The notes: generated by a model not told the origin, from the letters alone. Positions 16,446 through 25,458 are shown, counted from the stretch's first letter. The stretch: 64,000 bases of DNA from an uncultured Sphaerochaeta sp. (GCF_963667405.1 NZ_OY763408.1:2627757-2691756), one strand, 5' to 3'. Made by a program: numbers and translations.

Positions 16446-16620
16446 CCTGCAGATGTTCGGACTGAAAATCCGGATAGTGCTTGCAGACAAGGCAACGATC
16501 CTTTGGGCCATGGGACTGAAAATCCTGACCAAGGTCGAATGACTGGTATTCTACTTGGACTGAAAATCCAAGAGAGGCCGGTGCCACAAAGGGGGGAGAG
16601 ACTAGAAATCTCTCCCTTTC
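16446..16620. repeat. Array of four hairpins with a shared loop
   Basis: Four small stem-loops occur in 175 bases. Three contain the identical 13-base word GGACTGAAAATCC (16459, 16513, 16557) and the fourth is a relative, GAGAGACTAGAAATCTCTC (about 16599). The loop CTGAAAA or CTAGAAA is kept while the stems differ and still pair: CGGA/TCCG, GGGA/TCCT, CTTGGA/TCCAAG and GGGAGAGA/TCTCTCCC. Copies one and two also have outer pairing (CTGCA/TGCAG and TTGG/CCAA). The array lies between the insertion sequence and the HD-GYP gene and may be transcribed as its leader. No known RNA family was recognised. Confidence 0.55.
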
Positions 16621-16762
16621 CCTTTGGTACCGTCTCCTGTCCCAATCTTGTGTTCTCGCGGTCTCAATGTTACAGTGCAGTGAATTGCTTCGATTTCGCC
16701 CTGGCAGGCAGTTGCCGGATGTAAATTTCGGACACCTCCTTGACAGCAGAGGATACCGGACC

Positions 16763-17974
16763 ATGCACAACACCTTGACCTACAATACCATTCTCCTTGC
16801 AATCACCTCACTGCTCGACTATACCGAGATGGACATCCTGGAGGATGTCACCCATCACGGAAGACGAGTGGCGTACATCTCACTGCGTATTGGAGAGCTT
16901 CTGGACTATCGGACCGAGGAGTTGTTTGACCTCGGAGCGCTTGCTTTGCTGCACGATGTGGGAGCAACGCAGAGTATTACAAACCAGAGTACTGCGAAGC
17001 AGAAGCGTGATGATCTTGAGAAGTATCAGGAGCATTGCATCCTAGGGCAGAAAATCCTGGACAATACCGTGCGGTTCTCGCATCACAAAGATGTCATCCT
17101 CTATCATCATGAGCAGTACGATGGGTCGGGCTTTTTTGGAAAGAAGGGTGATGAGATTCCGATGATGTCACAGATCATCAGTCTGGCGGATACCCTGGAG
17201 CGAAGGCATTTCTCCCGCATTGGCGGGTATCGGCCGCAAGAGGTACTAAAGGATGTCGTGGATCTGTCGGGTACGGCATTCAATCCGGTTCTTACCGACA
17301 TCCTGAAGGAAGTTGCCCGTACCAAGGCATTCTGGATGGATCTGGAACCGCACAACATCTCTTATGCCCTGGACAGGCATCTTCCCCGGTTGGAAGATCC
17401 CATCGACGGGAAGACCTTCCACACCATGGCGCAGACCATCTCCGTTATTGTTGATGCCAAGTCAGCGTTTACCCATGCCCACTGCAAGGGACTTGAGGAG
17501 ATGGCGCTCACCTTCGCCAATGCTTCCGGCTTTTCCGAAGAGCGGGTTGAGAAGTTCAGGCTGGCTGCCCTGCTGCATGACATCGGCAAGCTGGTGGTAC
17601 CGGTTTCCATCCTGAACAAGAGAGGTCCCCTGACGGATGCAGAGCGGCAAACCATCCACGAGCATCCCTACTACACGGAAAAAGCACTCATCATCATGGG
17701 TGTGGATGCCGATATTGTCAGGTGGGCGAGCAACCACCATGAGAAACTCAACGGCAGTGGGTATCCGAACGGGCTGCACGCCGATGAGCTGGACTATGAG
17801 AGCCGTACCCTCGCAGCGCTGGATATCTTCCAGGCGTTGACTGAAGAGAGGCCGTATCGTGCCGGGTTCTCATCCCAGGAGGCAATGGACATCCTCATGG
17901 GTATGGTGGAACACGGCGAGCTAGATGGTGAGGTCTGCATGCAGATCAACAGGATTTTCAACAGCCAACACTGA
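16763..17974 (+). CDS. Tandem HD-GYP domain protein
   Basis: A 403-residue soluble protein with two HD-type domains. The C-terminal one (about residues 230-400) is a full HD-GYP phosphodiesterase unit: AALLHDIGKLVVP, EHPYYTEKAL, NHHEKLNGSGYPNG and ALDIFQALTEERPYR. Such domains hydrolyse cyclic di-GMP or related dinucleotides with two or three metals. The N-terminal one (about 20-160) keeps LLHDVG and YHHEQYDGSGFFG but has Gly-Phe-Phe in place of Gly-Tyr-Pro, so it may be degenerate or have another specificity. The ATG is chosen because AGAGGA lies nine bases upstream. There is no sensor or receiver domain, so its input is unknown. Confidence 0.82.
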   Translation: MHNTLTYNTILLAITSLLDYTEMDILEDVTHHGRRVAYISLRIGELLDYRTEELFDLGALALLHDVGATQSITNQSTAKQKRDDLEKYQEHCILGQKILDNTVRFSHHKDVILYHHEQYDGSGFFGKKGDEIPMMSQIISLADTLERRHFSRIGGYRPQEVLKDVVDLSGTAFNPVLTDILKEVARTKAFWMDLEPHNISYALDRHLPRLEDPIDGKTFHTMAQTISVIVDAKSAFTHAHCKGLEEMALTFANASGFSEERVEKFRLAALLHDIGKLVVPVSILNKRGPLTDAERQTIHEHPYYTEKALIIMGVDADIVRWASNHHEKLNGSGYPNGLHADELDYESRTLAALDIFQALTEERPYRAGFSSQEAMDILMGMVEHGELDGEVCMQINRIFNSQH

Positions 17975-18053
17975 GCTGACAGGACTGTCTAAAGGGAGCT
18001 CCCAACTCCTACCCTCTTCTTTCATCCTGTGCAAAAATCATTCTTCTCGTAGT

Positions 18054-18848
18054 CTAGGCCAGTACTCCCAGAATATCTACGCACGTCTGATGCAGCTCTT
18101 TGTTGGAAACGATGCCGATGCGGTCGGAGATAAAGGGAGTGACCGCTTCTCCTTTGAAGGAGGATACCCTCCCTCCTGCTTCCTCTACCAGCAGCATGCC
18201 TGCTGCCACATCCCAGGGCTTCACCCCAAAGGGAATATAGGCATCCTGCTGGCCGTCAGCCACTTGACAGAACCCCATGACAGAACAACCGTACGAGCGT
18301 ACCTGCCCTACGACATCCAACATGGCTTGGGCGTGGTGGCGGAAGTCCTTGCGATAGGAGAGCGCCCCAAAATCAATATCCACCCGAGCTTGTTCCATTC
18401 GGCTTATGGTGGACACCTGCATGCGCTTTCTGTTGCGATAGGAGCCAGAACCGCGTTCTGAAAGAAAAAGATCACCGGAAATGGGGAAGAGCACTCCCCC
18501 GGCTTGTGTCCTTCCTTCGGAGAGAAAGCCAATGCTGATCCCAAATTCAGGGAAGAGACCACGAAGAAAATTCTGGGTCCCATCGATCGGATCTATCATC
18601 CAGCAACGTGGGGGGGGAGATCCCTTGAAGGTGTCCAACCCCGACTCCTCTGCAATGAAAAGATCAGAGGGAAAAGCCTGGGTTAAGTGTGCGAGGACCT
18701 TCTGCTGGACAGCGATGTCCACCTCAGTCAGAAAATCGGTGGGACTTGCCTTGGTTGAGACAACAAGGTGCTCCCTATCTGCAAACCGATCCACCACATA
18801 CCCAGCGAGTTCTTTCAGTACTGCTTCGATGACAGAAATCTCATCCAT
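18054..18848 (-). CDS. Inositol-monophosphatase family phosphatase
   Basis: A 264-residue Mg-dependent phosphatase of the SuhB/IMPase/CysQ/FBPase superfamily. Metal ligands are in AEESGLDTF (Glu, about 66), WMIDPIDGTQNFLRG (two Asp, about 83-97) and GVKPWDVAAGMLLVEEAGG (Asp, about 206). It ends the leftward operon after the FbpABC-type importer genes, 17 bases beyond the ATPase gene. The clustering suggests it removes phosphate from whatever the importer brings in, for example a sugar phosphate or another phosphomonoester. This is inference; SuhB, CysQ and nucleotide phosphatase activities are also possible. Confidence 0.8.
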   Translation of the reverse strand: MDEISVIEAVLKELAGYVVDRFADREHLVVSTKASPTDFLTEVDIAVQQKVLAHLTQAFPSDLFIAEESGLDTFKGSPPPRCWMIDPIDGTQNFLRGLFPEFGISIGFLSEGRTQAGGVLFPISGDLFLSERGSGSYRNRKRMQVSTISRMEQARVDIDFGALSYRKDFRHHAQAMLDVVGQVRSYGCSVMGFCQVADGQQDAYIPFGVKPWDVAAGMLLVEEAGGRVSSFKGEAVTPFISDRIGIVSNKELHQTCVDILGVLA

Positions 18849-18865
18849 CGGACACGCTCCCCTTT

Positions 18866-19972
18866 TCAGACTCTCAATCCCTTCTGGTCAAAGATATGGA
18901 CCGTATCCAAATTGATGTGCATACGGATCGTCTCGCCGTTCTCAAATGCAAGGTTTGGTTGCGTCACGACATAGAACTGCTCATCATCAACCATGACACT
19001 CACCACTTGCTCTGCTCCTGTTGGCAAAACAGCCTTCACCACACCCTTTATGCAAGTCTGGTTCTGTTTTACCTCTGTCTCATCGTCCAAAGCGTGGAGT
19101 GTCACAGTTTCACTCCTGAATCCTACTTTGCAGATACGCTCATCGCTTGCATCCAGCTGGCGGAAAGCGGCTATTGCTATCCGCAAGTCTTTCTTCCATG
19201 CAGGTAGCACGTGGTTAGCAAGACTGACCATATTCATGGGAGGACTGCCGACAAAGGTTGCAACAAACTCAGTGGCAGGCTTGAGGTAGATGGTCATGGG
19301 GTCTGCATACTGCTCGAGTTTTCCCTCGTTCATGACTGCCACATGGGTAGCCAAGCTCATCGCCTCCAGCTGGTCGTGAGTAACGAAGACGATGGTACTC
19401 CCCAACCGTTCGTGCAGGGATTTGAGCTCCGAGCGCATCTCCAAGCGGAGGGCTGCATCAAGGTTTGAGAGTGGTTCGTCCAGCAACAGAATGTCAGGTT
19501 GTACTGCCAACATCCTAGCTAGGGCAACGCGTTGTTGCTGCCCACCACTGAGTTCTGCCGGATAGCGCTTGCGGTAGGCTCCCATGCGCAGCAGGTCGAG
19601 CGATTCGGTGATAATCCTCCCCCGCTCTTCCTTGCCCACTTTCTTCATCTTCAGGCCGAACTCCACATTCTCCTGCACCGTCATATGGGGCCAAAGGGCG
19701 TAGCTTTGGAATACCAAGCCCAGCTTGCGATGTTCGGGTCGGACAAAGATATTCTGCTTGGGAGCGTCAAAGACCTCTCCACCGATGGTGATAACCCCAT
19801 CATTGGCCCGTTCCAAGCCACTGATCATCCTCAGGGTGGTGGTCTTTCCACACCCCGAAGGACCGAGGAGGCAGACAAAGCTTCCCGGTTCGAAATTCAA
19901 CGACAGGTCATCCACGGCAACCACATCACTGCCGTACTTCTTTACAATGTGCTCAAGCTTGATATCGATCAT
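18866..19972 (-). CDS. ABC transporter ATP-binding protein, FbpC/PotA-like
   Basis: A 368-residue ATPase of the iron/spermidine/sugar (FbpC-PotA-UgpC) class. Walker A is LLGPSGCGKTTTL (about residue 36), the signature AELSGGQQQRVALARML (about 134) and Walker B ILLLDEPLSNLDA (about 158), followed by VFVTHDQLEAM. The C-terminal 120 residues form a TOBE/OB-type regulatory domain. The ATG at 19972 follows GAGGAACC. It overlaps no other gene and sits between the double permease gene and the phosphatase gene in one operon. Confidence 0.88.
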   Translation of the reverse strand: MIDIKLEHIVKKYGSDVVAVDDLSLNFEPGSFVCLLGPSGCGKTTTLRMISGLERANDGVITIGGEVFDAPKQNIFVRPEHRKLGLVFQSYALWPHMTVQENVEFGLKMKKVGKEERGRIITESLDLLRMGAYRKRYPAELSGGQQQRVALARMLAVQPDILLLDEPLSNLDAALRLEMRSELKSLHERLGSTIVFVTHDQLEAMSLATHVAVMNEGKLEQYADPMTIYLKPATEFVATFVGSPPMNMVSLANHVLPAWKKDLRIAIAAFRQLDASDERICKVGFRSETVTLHALDDETEVKQNQTCIKGVVKAVLPTGAEQVVSVMVDDEQFYVVTQPNLAFENGETIRMHINLDTVHIFDQKGLRV

Positions 19973-20000
19973 GATGGTTCCTCTTCGTGTGTTCTTGTAC

Positions 20001-21830
20001 TCAACCGCCGATGCCTTGGGCAAGGTTGGTCTTGGTCAGTCGCTGGGAAAGTGCAGTGAGCAGGAAGGTGACAAAGGCTATGATGAGAATCACGCCATTG
20101 GACATCTGCATCAGGGCATTGTCGGTATAGCGGATGGACAGGGTGGTAAGGACTTCCAGGCCGGGAACCGCGAGCATAATCACCAAGCTCAGCTCCTTCA
20201 TGCCCTGGATGAAAGCCAGAAGAATGCCGCTGAACAGCGAGCGTTTCTGGATAGGGATGACAATCCTGAACATCCGTGTCAGCCAACCGGCTCCCAGAAT
20301 CATGGCAGCTTCCTCAGGCTCAGAACCCATCTGCGCCATCGAGCTGATGCTCGAGCGGGTGGTGAGCGGCAGATACATGACGCTCATCGCCAGAATCATC
20401 AGCAGCAGGGTGCCATAGAGGGCGGGAATGGGTCCCCTACCCGTAGCAAAGAGCACCAAATACGCGGCTCCGAACCCGATGCCTGGTACCAAGTACGGCA
20501 AGAAGGAGAGATGACGGAGATACTTGCTCAGCCTGTACTGCTGCAAACGTACGACTGCGTAGCCGACCAAGGTTCCCAGCGTCCCGCAGATAAGGGCTCC
20601 GATTCCTGCCACCTTGATGCTGGTCCAGGCTACTGACAGGAGCTGTGGGTCTCGCAGGAGTCCGGGGACCGCTTCACGAACCCGTGTCTCCTCTGCAAAC
20701 CAGAATTGCAGGGTGAAATTGTCTTTTACAAACCAACCCGGAGTAACCATGAAGGTGGAGAGGGCGAGAACGCCCAAAGGCAGGACAATGACAATGAAAA
20801 GGAAGAGGCCGACCAAGAGGTTCATCGGAACCTGCAAGGGGCCCAAGGTAAAGGGGCGTGACATCTGGCCTTTTCCTCCCATGGTCACATACCGTTTGTA
20901 TTCACGAAGTACGTACACATCAAGCGCAACAAGAAGTGCTCCGATGATGAGCATGGCCAAGGCTATGACAGCCATGACTCCGGGCTCTCCTGACTGGTAG
21001 GTGAAGTAGAGCGAGGTGGAGAGCGTGTTGAAGCGAACTGGCCGTCCTAGTGTATAGGGAGTGCCGAAGGTACCGACTGTCCGTGCGAAAGTAAGGAGGA
21101 TGGTGGACATGATGGCCGGCTTCATGACCGGCAAGAGAATATGGATTGCTGTCTGGAGTTTGTTGGCCCCCAGAATCTGGGCTGACTCTTCCATCTGGCT
21201 GTCAATTCGCTGGAATGCATTGCCGAACATGAGAAAGGCTAGCGGGAAATAGTGCATGGTCAGGCAGATGATGATGGGCAAGGGCCCATAGGCAAGAAAA
21301 TCAGGAATGGTGAAACCCATCACTTCCAGAATGCCAGGTGCACCTGCTTGCTTTCGGTTCTTGAAAAGAGTGATCCACGCAGCAGCATAACTCCATGAGG
21401 GGAGCATGAAGGGAATAACCGCCAAGGTGGCAAAGATCTTCTTGGCACGGATGTCCGTCCTGGTGATGATCCAAGCCAGCACATAGCCCACGATGGTGGT
21501 GAAAAAGGTGATGCAGGTGGCAATGAGCAGGGTGTTTGCCAGCGGGTCGAGAAAGAGGACGCTGGAAACTCTCGAGGTAAGTGCGCGCTTGAAATAGCTG
21601 AATGTCAGCGAGCCGGTCTCTTTTTGCAGGTAGCCTGCATCGATGGAGTGCACCTGTACCGACTCGATGACCAGCATGAATACCGGAATCGCTATCAGGT
21701 AGGTAAGGACAAGTGCCAGCACGATGCCAAGGACCATGGTGGGGTTGAACCCCCCCTGAGCTCGTGTTCGTATGAGTCGATGTACTTTGCCGCCACCTTT
21801 GGCAGTAAAGAGTTCTTTGATGTGCCTCAT
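20001..21830 (-). CDS. ABC transporter permease, fused double FbpB-like subunit
   Basis: A 609-residue inner-membrane permease made of two homologous halves, each with about six hydrophobic segments. This is the layout of FbpB/AfuB-type ferric or organophosphate importers, where one chain replaces two permeases. The coupling (EAA) loops are near EESAQILGANKLQTAIHILLP-like and EEAAMILGAGWLTRMFRIVIP-like segments (about residues 195-235 and 510-530). The start codon has GAGGGAG nine bases upstream. It lies between the binding-protein gene and the ATPase gene. Confidence 0.85.
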   Translation of the reverse strand: MRHIKELFTAKGGGKVHRLIRTRAQGGFNPTMVLGIVLALVLTYLIAIPVFMLVIESVQVHSIDAGYLQKETGSLTFSYFKRALTSRVSSVLFLDPLANTLLIATCITFFTTIVGYVLAWIITRTDIRAKKIFATLAVIPFMLPSWSYAAAWITLFKNRKQAGAPGILEVMGFTIPDFLAYGPLPIIICLTMHYFPLAFLMFGNAFQRIDSQMEESAQILGANKLQTAIHILLPVMKPAIMSTILLTFARTVGTFGTPYTLGRPVRFNTLSTSLYFTYQSGEPGVMAVIALAMLIIGALLVALDVYVLREYKRYVTMGGKGQMSRPFTLGPLQVPMNLLVGLFLFIVIVLPLGVLALSTFMVTPGWFVKDNFTLQFWFAEETRVREAVPGLLRDPQLLSVAWTSIKVAGIGALICGTLGTLVGYAVVRLQQYRLSKYLRHLSFLPYLVPGIGFGAAYLVLFATGRGPIPALYGTLLLMILAMSVMYLPLTTRSSISSMAQMGSEPEEAAMILGAGWLTRMFRIVIPIQKRSLFSGILLAFIQGMKELSLVIMLAVPGLEVLTTLSIRYTDNALMQMSNGVILIIAFVTFLLTALSQRLTKTNLAQGIGG

Positions 21831-21924
21831 CACGGGTTTCTCCCTCTGTCTTTCCGAGCCTAAGCCTGGGCGCATGCACACGGTGTGTATGCGCCCTGCT
21901 TGGGAAAATATCGAACTGTCTTTG

Positions 21925-23100
21925 CTACTTCTTCTGTGACATCAGCCACATGTCGATGAGATCACGGCGAACTTCAGCCGATTGCATCGGATCGAACATC
22001 AAGAGGACATCGAGCCACTCGCCCCACGAGGAGGTATAGGGGTTGTCCTTGCTTGCAGCGATGGTCTGGTTCGGGGAGAAGCCACCCACCACGTTGGTCC
22101 AGGGGAAGCTGCCTTCTGAGGTCAAAAGGAAGCGAGCCCAAAGACGAGCAGCGTTCGGATGCGGAGCATCAACAGGGATGACCATATAAGTAGGCATAGC
22201 AAAACCGACTGCCGGTTTTACGTTGGGATCGAAACCAAGATGCAGGTTCTGCTCTTTGGCGTCCCGGTGACGGGTGAGGGTATGAATGCCGATCGGGGGG
22301 GTGGTCTGCCCAGGAGAACCAATGGCTTTGGCAACTTCAGTATCATGCTCGACGGCGATGGGGTTGTTGGCAAAAAGTTGTGCAACCCATTCCCAGCCAG
22401 CATTCTCGTACTTGGTTTCGAGCTTCTTACCATACAAATCCTGATAGGCCTGAGCAAACTCATCACCATGATCGATGACTGCTGCAAAGAAGTGCCACAT
22501 GTAGGGCTGAATCTGCGGGTCGCAGGTAACGAACTTGCCTCTCCACTTCTCTTCGGTCAGTTCCCACAGGTTCTTGATCGGGGACTCAGAGTAGACTGCA
22601 GAGTTGTAGCCGATGATGCAAGGCTGCCAGTAGACTACCTGAGGATACTCTTCTGCATCCGCAATATCCTTGGCCAAGTCAGGAGGTGTCCAGGAAACCA
22701 CCATACCTTTGGGGATGAACTCGGAAAGAATGATGGCACCGTCATCCATACCCAAGATATCAACCTGGACGTTGCCTGCCTGTACTTCTCTTCTGAGTCG
22801 CTCGATGTTCTCAGAGTCATCAAAACGAGGGCTTGCCACCGTCTTGATACCGTACTTTGCTTCAAAAGCTTGTGCCGCTTGGGGGGCACGTCCTGACTGC
22901 CATCGTGCTACCAGTGAGCCCTCGGCTTGTGCTGCAGCTACGAGTTTGTCGTAGTCGTACCCGTCTACAGTCCAGAAGACCTCCCCTTCGAACTGCGGTT
23001 CTTGCGCTTGCTCCTTCGTTCCTGCTGCGGTTACAGGAAGGAGAAGGACCAATCCGATGATGAGCATGGCAAGACTGGAATATACAACCTTTCTTTTCAT
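21925..23100 (-). CDS. ABC transporter periplasmic substrate-binding protein, FbpA/AfuA-like
   Basis: A 391-residue secreted solute-binding protein of the class-F/iron-type cluster. The signal peptide has a basic MKRKVV start, a hydrophobic core and a likely cleavage after PVTAAG; there is no lipobox Cys. The adjacent tyrosine pair that holds Fe(III) in FbpA proteins is not seen; the matching region reads NAGWEWV. Together with the phosphatase gene at the operon end this suggests a phosphorylated organic solute, as known for AfuA sugar-phosphate binding, rather than iron. It is the first gene of the operon, behind a strong promoter and GGGAGG. Confidence 0.8.
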   Translation of the reverse strand: MKRKVVYSSLAMLIIGLVLLLPVTAAGTKEQAQEPQFEGEVFWTVDGYDYDKLVAAAQAEGSLVARWQSGRAPQAAQAFEAKYGIKTVASPRFDDSENIERLRREVQAGNVQVDILGMDDGAIILSEFIPKGMVVSWTPPDLAKDIADAEEYPQVVYWQPCIIGYNSAVYSESPIKNLWELTEEKWRGKFVTCDPQIQPYMWHFFAAVIDHGDEFAQAYQDLYGKKLETKYENAGWEWVAQLFANNPIAVEHDTEVAKAIGSPGQTTPPIGIHTLTRHRDAKEQNLHLGFDPNVKPAVGFAMPTYMVIPVDAPHPNAARLWARFLLTSEGSFPWTNVVGGFSPNQTIAASKDNPYTSSWGEWLDVLLMFDPMQSAEVRRDLIDMWLMSQKK

Positions 23101-23122
23101 ACTGCCTCCCTTTGTTTTTTGC

Positions 23123-23151
23123 AGTATCTCACCTATTTGTTATGGCGTCAA
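23123..23151 (-). promoter_or_regulatory. Promoter of the FbpABC-type operon
   Basis: Read leftwards, TTGACG and GATACT are separated by 17 bases, with GGGAGG and the ATG of the binding-protein gene following. This is a near-consensus sigma-70 promoter. Confidence 0.7.
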
Positions 23152-23164
23152 ATACATTTTGTAT
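23152..23164. promoter_or_regulatory. Candidate GntR operator
   Basis: The 13-base palindrome ATACATTTTGTAT abuts the -35 box of the importer promoter and lies about 80 bases before the divergent GntR gene. It is a likely binding site for that regulator, by position and symmetry only. Confidence 0.45.
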
Positions 23165-23243
23165 GTACGGTATTGAAAAATCACCCATGCCTCCGTATAC
23201 TTATGACCGAAACACGAATTTTGCAGGGTGAGGAAACTACCTG

Positions 23244-24017
23244 ATGAGTATGGTAATCGGACAGAGTGTGCTGGAGAAACGGAAGGATATCCCGCTGTAC
23301 AAGCAGCTCAAGGCTGCGTTGATGGTATGGATCCAGGAGAGTGAGAACGGGACGTCCTTGCCTACCGAGGAAGAGCTCTGCCGACAGTTCGGTGTAAGCA
23401 GGCAGACGGTTCGCCAGGCTGTTCTTGAGCTGGTGGATGATGGTCTTGTAACCCGTCGCCCAGGCCAGGGTTCATTTGTCAGGAAGAAAAAGATCAGCCG
23501 CGATACCCGCTGGGCTTTGGAGGATTTCAACCGGGAGATGCGGTTCCATGGTCTTGCACCAGAGACCATCGTGCTCTCCCTCTCGTTGGAGAAGAGTCTG
23601 GATTTCGTCTCTCGCCAGCTGAACATCGCCAAACAGGAAGAGGTGGTCGTAATCAGGAGGCAGAGGTTTGTTGATGGGTGGCCAGTGGTTATCCAGCAGT
23701 CCTACCTCCCCTACCGTTTGTTCCCGGACTTTGCTTCCAAGCAGAAGGATCTGGAAACCCGCTCGCTGCATGCGATCATCGAACAGGACTACCACTATCT
23801 GCTCCAAAGTGCTGAGCGCACGGTTGAGGCTATTCCAGCACCTTCACGTGAGGCAGAGCTGCTTAAGATTGCCCCGGGAAGTCCTGTTCTTTACAGTACC
23901 AGCGTCTGGAAGATTGATAACGAGGTGTGTGTTGAGTTTGTCCTGGAGTGGTACCGTGGGGACCGCAGCCAGTTCAATATCCAGCTGGGAAGGAAGCGGG
24001 AACCTGAAGCTCGGTAG
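23244..24017 (+). CDS. GntR/HutC-family transcriptional regulator
   Basis: A 257-residue GntR regulator with a UTRA ligand-binding domain. The winged helix occupies about residues 13-82 (IPLYKQLKAALMVWIQ, LPTEEELCRQFGVSRQTVRQ and LVTRRPGQGSFV). The C-terminal two thirds match the UTRA pattern, ending SVWKIDNEVCVEFVLEWYRGDRS. It is divergent from the importer operon with about 140 bases between starts, so it most likely represses that operon and releases it when the imported compound or its dephosphorylated product binds. It converges on a DUF4143 ATPase gene. Confidence 0.85.
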   Translation: MSMVIGQSVLEKRKDIPLYKQLKAALMVWIQESENGTSLPTEEELCRQFGVSRQTVRQAVLELVDDGLVTRRPGQGSFVRKKKISRDTRWALEDFNREMRFHGLAPETIVLSLSLEKSLDFVSRQLNIAKQEEVVVIRRQRFVDGWPVVIQQSYLPYRLFPDFASKQKDLETRSLHAIIEQDYHYLLQSAERTVEAIPAPSREAELLKIAPGSPVLYSTSVWKIDNEVCVEFVLEWYRGDRSQFNIQLGRKREPEAR

Positions 24018-24026
24018 CCCCCACTG

Positions 24027-25208
24027 TTACCCAAACAAATCCCCTGCAAGCACGAATGGCGTAACTCGGTAGCCAGAGAAGGTGCACGAATCATGCCCGG
24101 CATAAATCAGGCCGCCTTGCTCTGTTTCATGAAGGTGTGAAGGATATGCTTTTCGGAATTTCTCCAGCGATGCGAACTGATCCTTATGAAACTGCTCACT
24201 GCTCTTGATCTCATAGGGAATCAGCATCCGTTGTTGCTGGTACAAGAGATCGACTTCGAGCCCACTGCTGTTCCGAAAGAAATTCAGATTGGGTGGTCGA
24301 TGCATATTCACCCTTTGTTTCAAAGCTTCCATCACTATCATATTTTCGAACAGACTTCCTCGTAGAGGATCACGCATCATCTGATCCTTTGACTCAATAC
24401 CCAGCAACATTGAGGCTACCCCTGTATCATGAAAATAGACTTTGGGTGTCTTCACAATACTGCTGGTGCGGCTGGGAAACCAGGGAGGCAAGAGATGAAT
24501 AATATGAGACGATGTCAGAAGGGATGTCCAGCGCTCAACAGTCTGACGGGAAATACCAAGATCATTTGCAAGTGAGGTATAGTTAAGAAGGCTCCCCACC
24601 CTACCAGCCAGCAGCACAAGGAACTTTTGAAAAACCATTTCGTCCTGAATCGCAGTAACCATCTTGATATCGCGTTGTACATAGGTTGCCACATATCCTG
24701 CGTAGTAATCGAATACTCGGCTTGTCTGTGTCTGATACACTCTGGGCATGAAACCACGCAAAAGCTGACTATCACGATCAAGAATTGGCTCACCCGCTTC
24801 CCGAAGTTCAGCAAGCGATAGGGGAAGCACGGTAAAAATGGCAGTTCTTCCTGCGAGGCTTTGTGCTACGATCCCTCCACTATGCATCTCCTGACTGCCA
24901 GTCAGAATGAACTGCCCACTCTCTTGGGCGTGTTCATCTACGAGTACTTGGATTTTGCTCAATACCTCGGGAACGTGTTGTACTTCATCGATGATGAGAT
25001 GAGTACCATACTGATGAAAGAACCCATTGAGATCTTCAGATGCAAATAATCGGGTTTGGGGATCCTCAAGATTTACATATGTATACGAAGGAAACAAATG
25101 CTTTGCCATGGTGGTTTTACCCGATTGTCTTGGCCCTACCAACGTAATGACAGGGTACTCCTGCACCAATTCCAAGATATGAGTTTCCAAGGCCCTATGT
25201 ATGTACAT
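24027..25208 (-). CDS. DUF4143-type AAA ATPase (copy 1)
   Basis: A 393-residue ATPase of the archaeal-type AAA plus DUF4143 group. Walker A is LVGPRQSGKTTM (about residue 23), Walker B LIIDEVQHV (about 71), and sensor-1 is FILTGSQ. The C-terminal half has the DUF4143 winged-helix and nuclease-like fold, with FRNSSGLEVDLLYQQ as the restriction-endonuclease-like core motif. The biochemical role of this family is not settled; the genes are widely scattered and often sit in accessory DNA. AAGGAAG lies seven bases before the ATG. The gene lies just left of the repeat-bounded rloAB island. Confidence 0.72.
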   Translation of the reverse strand: MYIHRALETHILELVQEYPVITLVGPRQSGKTTMAKHLFPSYTYVNLEDPQTRLFASEDLNGFFHQYGTHLIIDEVQHVPEVLSKIQVLVDEHAQESGQFILTGSQEMHSGGIVAQSLAGRTAIFTVLPLSLAELREAGEPILDRDSQLLRGFMPRVYQTQTSRVFDYYAGYVATYVQRDIKMVTAIQDEMVFQKFLVLLAGRVGSLLNYTSLANDLGISRQTVERWTSLLTSSHIIHLLPPWFPSRTSSIVKTPKVYFHDTGVASMLLGIESKDQMMRDPLRGSLFENMIVMEALKQRVNMHRPPNLNFFRNSSGLEVDLLYQQQRMLIPYEIKSSEQFHKDQFASLEKFRKAYPSHLHETEQGGLIYAGHDSCTFSGYRVTPFVLAGDLFG

Positions 25209-25246
25209 GACGTTACTTCCTTGTATATGCAAGCATACTTCAAATT

Positions 25247-25280
25247 CCGTAGATTGCACTACGCGTCATACAATCTCCGG
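25247..25280 (+). repeat. 34-bp island-flanking direct repeat, left copy
   Basis: It matches 30046-30079 at 32 of 34 positions in the same orientation. Its ends form an inverted repeat (CCGTAGATTG and CAATCTCCGG, one mismatch). The copies bracket the second rloA/rloB pair. Confidence 0.8.
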
Positions 25281-25378
25281 ACTTCTTATGTATGAACATC
25301 ACACTCTTTCTACCATTCATACTCATGGTCCATAGAGCAAACCATATACTTCTATATGTACTTTTTGCAGATTTTCGG

Positions 25379-25407
25379 TTGCATACTTACCGAGAATGCA
25401 TGATAAT
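25379..25407 (+). promoter_or_regulatory. Promoter of the second rloAB pair
   Basis: TTGCAT and GATAAT are separated by 17 bases, about 50 bases before the rloA-like ATG. The surrounding DNA is very AT-rich. Confidence 0.5.
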
Positions 25408-25458
25408 GTGAAATATAAAAGCGTTTTTAAACATTATATTGCTCAAAAGGCGGTTTTT

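Noticed and set aside
16446..16620. Cyclic di-GMP riboswitch upstream of the HD-GYP gene
   Set aside because: The sequence lacks the conserved GEMM core and joins; it is a series of simple independent hairpins.
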